Source of the DNA: Rhineura floridana | Taxonomy: Eukaryota > Chordata > Lepidosauria > Squamata > Rhineuridae | Assembly (NCBI RefSeq): GCF_030035675.1 | Contig: NC_084495.1 | Span: forward strand, 9,331,001-9,395,000 | Reading direction: 5' to 3' | Length of the DNA: 64,000 nt | In this document: positions 55,624-64,000 of the stretch, piece by piece | Layout of the letters: every line of letters begins with the position of its first letter | Numbering within the stretch: the stretch's first letter is position 1 | Made by a program: the position numbers and the translations under genes | Notes under the pieces: model-generated | The model's database searches: none | Told to the model about the DNA's origin: nothing | What the model saw: only the letters and a program-made list of their open reading frames with translations

Positions 55624-56184
55624 TGTTGGAAGTGGGGCAACAGCAACTCCTGTTTGGGTTCTTTTGTTTGCATCCCAAAGGGAATACAGAGTTAGGGGCT
55701 TCCAGTTGGCTAGGCTTATCATAGAATAGTAGAGTTGGAAGGGGCCTATAAGACCATCAAGTCCAACCCCCTGCTCAATGCAGGAATCCAAATTGCTTCC
55801 CTTTACCTGTGCTGTTCTCTACCTAACTTCCTTCCCTTGTAAACTGATATGCTCAGAGAAGCTGACCTGTCCCTCCTTCCTTTATCTTCTTCTTCGACTG
55901 TCCAAGGAAAGAGGAGACATCTTTGTCTTCGCGCGCTCTCTCCTGAGCCATGAGGGCAATACCCAAGTCTGGGCGTTGCGCCTCCAACTTAGTTAGTTAG
56001 AACTAGGTATGCCTTCCTATCTACTATGTACTTCTATAAATACAGTAGCTTTTCTTATTTTACTAAGTCTTAAGTCCCAGTGATCTAAATGCCGGGTAAA
56101 AGCCTGCTACTTGGGTAAATGCACACACTGGCACACATGCTCTCAGACCGCTGACGATCTCTGCATATACAAATTTCCATAACA
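55624..56184 (+). mobile_element. LTR copy, family B, with a CR1 3'-end insert
   Basis: It runs from TGTTGGAAGTGGGGCAAC to TTCCATAACA, with a TCATT-like repeat on both sides. 55718-55790 is an antisense CR1 tail (AATAGTAGAGTTGGAAGGGG). It is a fossil. Confidence 0.7.
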
Positions 56185-56327
56185 TCATTTTTGTTTGTAA
56201 CTTTTCCATATTTTTAATCTTTTATTAATCATAAGCCGCTCTGAATGTGTGTATGTGTTTAGAAAAGTGTGACAGAAGCACAAGGTTCAATTCCTATTAA
56301 CTTATGTACAGGTAGGTTAGGGTTAAC

Positions 56328-57382
56328 CAGAGCTTGGAAGTAACTTGTCACAAGTAGCGAATTACTTGTAATTCATTACTTTTTTGAGTAGCGAGTGGGT
56401 AATTCCTTTACATTTTGATTGTAATAGAACTAGGAGTAATTTTACTACTTTTGTGGAGTAATTGTAACATTTCCAGAGTTACTTTTGGGCATTACTTGGG
56501 GGGGGCAGCAGGGGAAGTCTTCTGCTCCTCTGATTTGTGGATGAAAATCATGTGCCTCAAACTGGGCTTCTGTGCAGCATCGCTCTTTCCTCATGCTCTG
56601 TGGATGGGCAGGAGGCGACGAGGGAGGAGGAGGAGAGTGAGACGGGGTGGAGTGGAGAAAGCAATTATTTTAAAAAACAGATAGTGGTGGTGAAGAACGA
56701 AGTGGAGGGGAAAAGGATCCGGAGGTCAAGAACATGGATAAAGGAGAAGGAGGCAGCAGCAGAATGGAGATAAAGAACTGTGAAGGTGAAAGATGACGAT
56801 GCGTGTGTGTGTAAATACTGTGTTTGCACTTGGCACACAAAGTGGCCTCCACCACCCTCTCTGGCTACTCTACTGCATTGGCAGTATTTTAACTTTTTTG
56901 CATCTCAGGGGAAAATGTTTGCTTGGGTGAATGTCCCTTAGTTGGTGGCAGGGCAGGGTCTGGAAGGTGGTTAAGTGAGAGAGATTATGCTGGCTGGCTG
57001 AGTGGGGGAGGGTTGCACTTGGTTTGACATGCAAAGATCTGAGTAGTGGCCTCAGCCACCCTCCCCACCACCCTTACCAGCGGAGAGACCACCATTGCTA
57101 TCTTATGAATAAAAATAATTATTCTACTACCGCTGTATGTGTTTGTTTATTTTTAATGTTGTTTTAGGCTACTTGTGCAGCAGCCAAGGCCAGCACCTTG
57201 TAGGCTTTTTTAAAAGTAATTGTAAATTAAAGAAATGTAATTGTAGTGATTACTTTTGAGAAAAAGTAAAGTAATCAGTTACTTTCAGAGCAAATGCAAC
57301 TGTAATGGTAATTACTACTTTTTTGGGCCATGTAACTGGAACTGTAATTTATTACTTTTTAAAAGTAATCTTCCAAGCTCTG
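56328..57382. mobile_element. hAT-type non-autonomous element, 1.06 kb
   Basis: The perfect 8-bp repeat GGGTTAAC lies at 56320-56327 and 57383-57390. The ends are CAGAGCTTGGAAGTAACTTG and, reversed, CAGAGCTTGGAAGATTACTT. Subterminal regions are full of GTAATTACTT-like words. The centre (56540-57130) is G/A-rich with no transposase. Confidence 0.82.
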
Positions 57383-57947
57383 GGGTTAACGGAATGTTAC
57401 GTGTGATTGGCTGGAGTGTTTGCAAGGGAGTGGGAGTGAGTGAAAGGTTTATAAAGGGAAAGTGACAGTGGGGTTGTTGTTGGAGTTAGATGGGGCTATG
57501 GTTATGAGGTAGATAGTGTGGCCTTTGTGGGTTGGGTTTAGCATGGGTAGGCTGGCAGGTTAGGTTTAGGACTAAAGCAGATACAACGTCAGTAATTTAT
57601 ACTTTGGCCACAATACACTTTTATTTATTTAAATTTCCATGTGCATGTTTGTTTTTCGCTATGCTACCAAACAGCATTCTAAACGCTAATACATATAAAT
57701 AACCCCACAGGTCTAAACCACTTTCAACCCACTGGCCGCTTCCAGGGAGGAGGTGGGATTGCTGAGGGTTGTGGTGCAGTTGGTAACTGGCCAAAGCTGA
57801 GGTGGGCATCTTTGGGGTCTCCTGTTTCAGGCGAGAAGGAACAGGAAGGATTGTAGGTCCAGGACCCAGGATGTGACAAAGAGCGACTAACACATTACAC
57901 AGAGAGTGTTTTGTTTTCAACTTGAGAATGTGTAACATGACTCTAGC

Positions 57948-58067
57948 CTGAGGTTAGCAAACATGGCAGCCTCCAGATATAGTGGGACTACAACTCCCAG
58001 CCAGCATGGCCAGGGATGATGGGAGTTGTAGTCCAACACCAGGAGAGCACCACTTTGGCTACCCCTG
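57948..58067. mobile_element. Palindromic miniature element
   Basis: CTGAGGTTAGCAAACATGG on the left, CAGGGGTAGCCAAAGTGG reversed on the right, with an inner GACTACAACTCCCA / TGGGAGTTGTAGTC pair. Confidence 0.65.
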
Positions 58068-59230
58068 ATCAATCCACTTAACAGCATTGGTATGTCCCTA
58101 GGGAGGGACTATAGCTCTGTGGTGTGTGTGAAGAAGGCCCCAAATTCAATCCCTGCTCTCTCCAGATGTGCTATCAGATAAGAGAAGCTGATGGGAAAGA
58201 ACATTTACTTCCTGCCTTTAGGCAATGGAATGGTGTTAGCCAGTCAGAAAAGACCATGGGGGGGCTAGGTCAGCAGTAGCCAACATGGTGCCCTCAGGTA
58301 TTGTTGTATCCTGGTTTGGAGTTGCAGTCCGACTCCCATCATCCCTCACAATTGGCCATGCTGGTTGGGCCTGATAGGAATTCTTGCTTCTTGTTGTTAT
58401 TATTAAACATATATCCCACGCTTCCTCCTGGAAGGAGCCCGGGGTGGCAAACAAATGGCAAAGCTCTAAAAACATCTATAAAACATATTAAATACAAAAC
58501 ACATTTTAAAACATCATAAAAACAAAACATATTTTTAAAAAGGCATCTTTTAAAAAACAAACATGTTTAAAACATCTTAAAAAACAATTCCAACATGGAT
58601 GTGGACTGGGATAAGGTCTCTACTTAAAAGGCTTGTTGAAAGAAGGTCTTCAGCAGGTGCCAACTAAGACGATAGAGATGGTGCCCGTCTAATATTTAAC
58701 AAGAGGGAATTCCAAAGTGTTGGTGCCACAAAACTAAAGATCTTTTTCCTGTGTTGTGGAGAGCAGACCTCCTGAAGAAATGGTATCTGCAGGAGACCCT
58801 CGCCTGCAGTGATCAACTGGATATATCAGGGGAAAGGCAATCTTTCAGGGATCCTGGTGCGTCCAAACAGGGCTTTATACACCAAAACTCTGAACTTAGC
58901 CCGGTAGCTAATAGGCAGGCAGTAGTCCAACATCTGGAAGGCACCATGTCTGTTACCTCTGGGCTAAATCCTGGATGTGGAGCCTGTGGCCCTCTGTATG
59001 TTCTTAGACTAATATTCTCACCTCTTACCATTGGTGATGCTGGCTGGTGGGCTGTGGACCCCCAACATCATCTAGGGTCATAGTTATCATCCCTGGGCAA
59101 AATTATATGATGAATGATATGACTTGATATGGCAGTTCCATAAGATTTTAATTCTTTGCTAATTGGTATATCTTACTGTCCTTGGTAATCCAGCATTGGA
59201 AGCCTCCCTTTAGTTTACATCTTTGAGGCA

Positions 59231-59352
59231 CTACTCTTCAACCTTGGGTCCCCAGATGTTGGACTCCAACTCCCATCAACCCCAGGCAACTTAGCGAACA
59301 GCCAAGGATGTAGTTTAACATCTGGGGACCCAAGGCTGAATAACATTGTATC
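59231..59352. mobile_element. Palindromic miniature element
   Basis: CCTTGGGTCCCCAGATGTT and its inverse on the right form the arms; the middle has diverged. Confidence 0.6.
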
Positions 59353-59493
59353 AGAGCAGCAGTGGGCAATTTTTTTTACCCTGTCAGTGATTACATCCCC
59401 CTGGGGGCCAACTGTTGGGAGCCACATGCTAGCTGTTGGGCATGGTCACTCCCCTCTTTTTCTCTCTAGCGAGCTGCTGAGGAAGGAATAAAC

Positions 59494-59631
59494 CAGGGGT
59501 GGCCACTCCGTGGCTCTCCAGATGCTGCTGGACTACAGCTCCCATCATCCCTGACCATGAGCTGTGTTGGCTGAGACTGATGGGAGCTGCAGTTCAGCAG
59601 CATCTGGAGAGCCACGGAGTGGCCACCCCTG
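59494..59631. mobile_element. Palindromic hAT-type miniature element
   Basis: The ends CAGGGGTGGCCACTCCGTGG are perfectly inverted. Flanks GAATAAAC and GAATAGAC match at 7 of 8 positions. Confidence 0.78.
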
Positions 59632-59763
59632 GAATAGACCATTTTGACCCATGGCTTGAACCAATTGCTTGCAGAGGGCTTTGTCGTCATCCCCCCATAA
59701 CTCCCCTGCCTTGTTTTCTCTTCTTGCCATTCCTCTCTTCCTCCAAGTTTCCCTTCACCCAAA

Positions 59764-59985
59764 AGAGCCAGTGGTTAGAGCAGTGGACTAGGAGCTGGGA
59801 GACCAAGGTTCAAATCCTCATTGAACCATGACACTTACTGAGTGACCTCAGGCCAGTTGCTCTCTCTCAGCCTAAATAGCGTCAAAGGTTGTTGTGAGGA
59901 TAAAATGGGGAGGGGAGAACCGTATACACTACCTGAAGCTCCTTGGAGAAAAAACTGGGTATGAATTAAATAAATAATACATACA
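59764..59985 (+). repeat. tRNA-headed SINE
   Basis: GAGCCAGTGGTTAGAGCAGT head, B-box-like GGTTCAAATCC, the TTGTTGTGAGGATAAAATGG body and an AATAAATAATA end. It is a near-complete squamate-type SINE, not a tRNA gene. Confidence 0.68.
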
Positions 59986-60059
59986 TATATGAACAGGCCC
60001 CAAAGATCTAAACGAGTGCCTTCCCCCATCATCAACCATCTTGGCAAGCAAGGCCTGGT

Positions 60060-60600
60060 TGGTGGTGCCGCCACTGAGTGCTGCCTGGTTGGTGCTGAAC
60101 TGTGACAGAGCCTTGTTGGTGGTGGCTCCCCATTTGTGGAATGTCTTCCCCAGTAAGGTGCATCACTATTAACTTTCAGGAGGAATTTGAAAACATTCCT
60201 GCTTGCCCAGGCATTTGATGGCTGAAAAGTACTGTTCCTAGCAACCCGATGATCACTGATGAAAGAATGTTTTTAATTGTAATTGTGCTTTATGATGTTT
60301 TTAACTGTTTTTAGAATGCTTTTCTTATTGGTGTTGTTGATGTGTTTGCCATCCTGGGGTCCTTTGGGAGAAAGGGCAGGAGAAACATTATTATTATTAT
60401 TAGTATTTTATATAGCGCCATCAAATGCACATGGCGCTGTACATAAAATAAAGCATTAAGTAGTTGTTCAATAAATAGTAATCATCATCACCATCATTGC
60501 CATCTGGTTGGCCACTGTGAGGACAGGATGTTGGACTCGAACGGCCTTTGGCTAGTTCCAGCAGGGCCCTTCTCATGTCCTTAAGAGTGCTGCTGGGAAG
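60060..60600 (+). repeat. LINE 3'-end-like sequence
   Basis: GGAATGTCTTCCCCAGTAAG, then AAAACATTCCTGCTTGCCCAG, resembles the 3' part of old CR1/L2-type elements. The last 100 bp has CR1-tail words (TTGGACTCGAACGGCC). Class is by resemblance only. Confidence 0.4.
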
Positions 60601-61444
60601 CAGAATTTTGAATGCTTCCCCATGGAAATAAATAAATAAACCTCACTGGCAGGAGAAACCAATATAGCAAGGAGCAGTCTGTAGCCTGGCTGGCTACACC
60701 AGCCATTGCCAACTTGATCCAGATGTCTGGAGGGCACCAGGCTGGCAGTGGTCTACACTGATTTCAAATGCTGGAGCCAGTAGCTTCCCTGAAAAATCAG
60801 GGTGCCTGTAGATATCTCTTTAAGAGGAGCTAAGGACAGGTAATAGCAGGTGAGCCTGCCTAACCTCAGCTCCCCCCCCCAAAAAAAGCTCCATCTGCTG
60901 GTTTCTGTCCATTAGCCTTCTCTTAAAGGTACAGGATTTGGCCGGGTGGGTTTCCCAGCAAGGGAGTAACTGTGCTTACAATCTGATGCAGATGTATGCT
61001 CCGCAGGGATCCCTGCACTGTGTTTGATCGGAATCGCTCCCAATTGCACACTGCAGCTCCTAACAGCCAGATCCTAGGCACATTTACTCCGGAGCAACTG
61101 ACGCCAAGGATTTCAGTGGCACTCGCTCCCAAGGAAGACAAGTGGACGTTGTGAAACCCATCCCAAGGGTGTCAACGGGGCTTGTGCGTGTGCGACACTT
61201 ACTTGAGGTTAAGGGTGGCATTCAGTGCTAGTCCTACTCAGAGTAGACCCATTCAAGTTAATAGACGTGCTTAACTTAGGTTCATTAATTTCAGTGGGTC
61301 TACTCTGAGTAGGTCTTCGCTGAATACCACTCTACCTCCCGTGGGCAAAATGAGACTCATGTTTGAGTAGATCTGGATAGGCTATGGCTGTTGCGAAAGG
61401 GTTAAGCCCCGCTGAAATCTAACTTACCCAAGTCTCCTCTAAGG

Positions 61445-61540
61445 CAGCCTTCACCAACCCGATGCCCTCCGGATGTTTTGGACGCTCTTCTGGGAGTTGT
61501 GGTCCAAAACATCTGGAGGGCACCAGGCTGGCGAAGGCTG
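61445..61540. mobile_element. Palindromic miniature element upstream of SHL7
   Basis: CAGCCTTCACCAACCCGATG on the left and, reversed, CAGCCTTCGCCAGCCTGGTG on the right. Confidence 0.65.
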
Positions 61541-61835
61541 CTCGCCTACCCGAGAGCAAGTGCCACTGGACCTGGTAGGGAGCTGCGCCACGTTCTCTGA
61601 TGCGTCGTCGTCCTCCCGAGGAAGGATGCAGCCGCCCATCACACGTTCTGCCACTACGAAGTAAGGGCCATTAAACACATTTCCGAGTAAACTTTGGTGG
61701 AGTTTGGGCCAGGAGCAGCCCACGAATCGGGGCCGCCCACGAGCTTTGCCGATTGTCCATTTGGAACACGAGCCTGGCAGGCGGAGAGACGATCGACGGC
61801 GGGATGGATCCTTGTCTGACGGCTGGGCAGGAGGA

Positions 61836-62056
61836 GGGATCGGGGCCATCCCAGCTGAGACAAGTTGCGTTTCGCGACCTCGTCAAGGAGAGTTTGTTGG
61901 AAGGCCTATAAAGGCTTCAGGGGCCGGTGGTGGTTTTCTCCAGAGCGTGTCCGGGCGCCTTTTAGGGTAGCTTGATTCGTTAGGTGGCGAGGGTTGGCTG
62001 GGAAACTGCGTTAAGGAAAGACCGCGAGTCTTCCCGCGTTCATGCACGTTTGTTCT
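61836..62056 (+). promoter_or_regulatory. SHL7 proximal promoter and 5' leader
   Basis: The shared block GGGATCGGGGCCATCCCAGC includes E-box CAGCTG (61852-61857) and a GTTGCGTTTCGCGACCTCG segment matching SHL4 and SHL2. TATAAAG is at 61907-61913. The leader is more diverged than in the other copies. Confidence 0.62.
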
Positions 62057-62348
62057 ATGACGAGGGCTTTCCTGAGCGCCCTGCTGCTGCTATTGCTGTT
62101 CTTGGCCCAAGGGAGTGTTTCGACGAGCCCCAAGGGTGACTGGTGCTGGGTCTGGCAATATGGGGGGCCTGCGCCGCTGGAAACTTTCCAGTGCCCGGAG
62201 AGGGATGACCACGCGGACGCCACGTACTGCTGCGGGACCTGCAATAGGCCCGTCTGCTGCTCGTCTGAGAAGGCCCGCCTGGACCAGCGACTGTGCCGTA
62301 GCAGCAGCCCACCTAAAGCGCCGCTTCCTTCTCCGATTACTGTGCAAT
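62057..62348 (+). CDS. SHL7 exon 1: signal peptide and canonical Shisa ectodomain
   Basis: The exon encodes residues 1-97 of a 231-residue protein. Two in-frame ATGs exist (62042 and 62057); 62057 is preferred because the preceding ACGTTTG aligns with the leader just before the ATG in the sister genes. Residues 1-20 are a very hydrophobic signal peptide. The ectodomain is textbook Shisa: cysteines at about 30, 46, 58, 59, 62, 67, 68 and 80, with FQCPERDD, TYCCGTCNRPVCC and RLDQRLC. Donor CAAT|GTACGA at 62349 leaves phase 1, as in the other copies; it is a weaker donor than its sisters. The match to the general family consensus suggests it is closest to the ancestor of the array. Confidence 0.87.
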
Positions 62349-63216
62349 GTACGAGGGCGTCGCTCGCCTTTGGAGCGGGGTGGGGCGGGGGAGAGGCTTG
62401 GCTACAAGGAGAGGGCTGTTCTGGCTCTTATTCCGACTCCGCCACTAAATCCTCTTCTGTCTCTTTCTCCTTTGCAGGCTTGTTTTGTACTTGCCCTTCC
62501 TAAAATCAGTTTTCCTCCTTTTACTGTAGACGGTGGTCAATATAGACAGCTGCCTTATATTGAACCAGACAGACCGTTGTCCCCATCTAGCTCAGTATTG
62601 TCTACACTGGCTGGCAGCAGCTCTCCACGGTGTCATACAGAGGTCATCTCGTGCCCTACCTGGCGATGCCAGGAATTGAACCGGGGCCTCCTGCATGCAA
62701 AGTGAATGCTCTGCCGCTGAGCTATGGCCTGTCCTGTGACATTCCTCCAAATATATCCAACTGTCTCCTGTATATTAATAGAGATAAAATAGAAATAAAA
62801 AATTAGTTATGAAAGATTGAAGGTCAGATTGTTTGTTGCTACAAAGGAAAAGAGTGTGTGCGTATTTATACCTTTCTACAAGCAGACATTTAAATATTGT
62901 ACTGAGGTTTTAGAGATAACTTGTATATAAGAAAATAGACTGATATTTGGCGTGTATATTTTGAAGATATGATGAAATGTGTGATATAGGATTTCTGATA
63001 AGATACAGGGATACTGAAAGGCTTATATAAGATGTTGCATTGTATGATATTCTTACTAGTACTTAAATTATTATTTAGAGTTTGTGTGGCACATGTAATG
63101 TATATTCTATATTCATTAAACTATAAAAGGGGGGGACACCTGGCACCTTTTGCATGCAAAGCAAGTGCTGTACCACTGAGCCCCATTTTGTAACTGAGTT
63201 TTCCTTCTCTTTCCAG
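62349..63216 (+). other. SHL7 intron with antisense SINE
   Basis: 62530-62735 is an antisense tRNA-headed SINE (TGAACCGGGGCCTCCTGCAT; GCCGCTGAGCTATGGCC). 62760-63120 is A/T-rich with nothing recognised. 63145-63190 is a second antisense SINE-head scrap ending about 26 bp before the acceptor. Confidence 0.6.
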
Positions 63217-63620
63217 TCCTGCATGACTTTGTCTGGTCTTGCTTTGGAGTGATCCTCTTTGTGGTCTTCTGTGCTGCCGTCCAGTGGTTCTACTACCGCT
63301 TCTGGCGCTGCCTGAAATCCTGCAAAGAGGAGCCTCAGCACACTGAGCTGGAAGACCTCGACTCTTCCTCCTGCACTGACCCTCCTCCCCCCTACAGTAA
63401 TATGGGCAGAGCTTTGCCGTGGATCTCTGCTGTGGACCCTGGAGGCCCCTGGATCTTGCCCCCTGTGTCGGAGGACGTTCCTCTCGTGCAGTTCTTCCGT
63501 GGGAGTTCTGGAGTCCTTGGGGACAGGGTGATCTTCGCAGCTCCCTCGGCTCTCCCGGTCGTACCAGTTTCTGCGTGTCCCTTGGAGGACCCCCCGGACA
63601 CGGTTCCTCAATCGAGCTAG
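63217..63620 (+). CDS. SHL7 exon 2: transmembrane helix and PPxY-containing tail
   Basis: Acceptor TCTCTTTCCAG ends at 63216. The join gives F98 then LHDFVWS. The helix spans about 105-126 (CFGVILFVVFCAAVQWFYY), followed by a cysteine/basic RFWRCLKSCKEE. Residues 152-160 are DPPPPYSNM: a PPxY motif, which in Shisa proteins can bind WW domains of NEDD4-type ligases. This motif is absent from all other copies here. The C-terminus keeps VQFFRGSSG, the start of the array-specific block, but then diverges and ends TVPQSS with TAG at 63618. The intron is only 0.9 kb, the shortest in the array. Confidence 0.87.
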
Positions 63621-64000
63621 TAACAGAGTTGGAGATCTACCCCTAATGACGAGGCTACGTTTGCCAAAGCAGTGCCCCATTCTGTATAAATCATAGCTTG
63701 CTTTTAGGATTGGGGGGAGGGAACCCGAACTGTAGACAGTGATTTTTAATTATATTAACTAGACTAACTTTTTAAAAAATGTGCTGCTCCCTCATCCAAT
63801 GCTTCCCCCCTTTTTCTTTTTTTGCAAACAAGAAACTGGCATGTTATGAGGACTCCTGTGTGGGTGTTATAAGGATTAGTGTAGATGTGTCTGCATATGT
63901 TGGACCCCTCCCAACCCCCCAATCAACGTAGCTTTCTTGGAGACAAAAGCACCACTCCACCCTCTGAACGGTTATATTGTCTGCCTTAATGGTGGAACTG
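63621..64000 (+). other. SHL7 3' UTR, start only
   Basis: The beginning of the 3' UTR aligns with the sisters: TTAACTAGACTAACTTTTT, TGCAAACAAGAAACTGGCA and a run near 63940 matching the CTTGGAGACAAAATG part of SHL6. The window ends before the poly(A) signal. Confidence 0.6.

Larger units (their letters stand above)
57391..61835. other. SHL6-SHL7 repeat-rich intergenic stretch
   Basis: It holds palindromic miniature elements (57948-58067, 59231-59352, 59494-59631, 61445-61540), a dispersed repeat (58385-58745), a SINE (59764-59985) and LINE 3'-end-like sequence (60060-60600). 61060-61150 and 61215-61330 are degenerate repeats with GAGTAGACCCATTCAAG words. No coding sequence is supported. Confidence 0.55.

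Noticed and set aside
56415-56773. Open frames with basic repeats in the centre of a large element
   Set aside because: They lie inside the 56328-57382 hAT-type element and come from G/A-rich low-complexity sequence.
62042-62056. Earlier in-frame ATG of SHL7
   Set aside because: The ATG at 62057 aligns with the start of the sister genes. Use of 62042 would add only five residues, so it is not fully excluded.

Overview
This window looks like a squamate reptile genome. It holds sauropsid CR1 LINEs whose 3' ends carry the ATTCTATGATT-type tail, tRNA-headed SINEs with Bov-B-like tails, many hAT and Harbinger-like miniature elements, and introns of 1-7 kb. I cannot name the species.

The main content is a head-to-tail array of at least seven Shisa-like single-pass membrane protein genes, all on the + strand. 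I label them SHL1 to SHL7 (working labels only). Six are complete in coding sequence and the first enters the window with only its second exon. Each has two coding exons. Exon 1 encodes a signal peptide and a cysteine-rich ectodomain with the Shisa hallmark CCGTC (altered in SHL4, deleted in SHL5). Exon 2 encodes one transmembrane helix and a cytoplasmic tail of about 95-115 residues. Every complete gene has a GT-AG intron in phase 1 just before the membrane helix. Coding exons: SHL1 exon 2 1795-2213; SHL2 8039-8339 + 12003-12442; SHL3 20679-20985 + 27580-27959; SHL4 36282-36588 + 38452-38822; SHL5 42133-42412 + 45461-45852; SHL6 49370-49670 + 52395-52810; SHL7 62057-62348 + 63217-63620. The duplicated unit also carries a shared proximal promoter (a GGATCGGGGCC/CAGCTG block, usually a TATA box, and a 5' leader) and a homologous 3' UTR of about 1.1-1.6 kb.

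SHL7 is the most canonical member: it has the full Shisa cysteine pattern, an RLDQ motif and a cytoplasmic PPPPY. The others have lost the PPxY and share a different C-terminal motif around GDxAIILPPASxPVG. The array shows sequence exchange. SHL5 exon 1 is nearly identical to SHL6 exon 1, but its tail matches SHL4. The last ~500 bp of the SHL3 and SHL6 3' UTRs are nearly identical although their coding tails are very different. A miniature element shared by the 3' UTRs of SHL4, 5 and 6 groups those three genes.

Between and inside the genes lie about sixteen LTR copies without recognisable internal sequence (two families), CR1 fragments including a 2.3-kb copy nested in another, at least nine hAT-type elements (several with clear 8-bp target duplications), two Harbinger-like elements with TAA duplications, a perfect 24-bp minisatellite (about 18 copies), a ~190-200-bp tandem repeat at two loci, and many SINEs. 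No RNA gene, CRISPR array or other host gene was recognised, apart from one antisense retrocopy-like fragment near 4.1-4.4 kb. All gene models come from reading splice sites by eye and from paralogue comparison; no transcript evidence was available.
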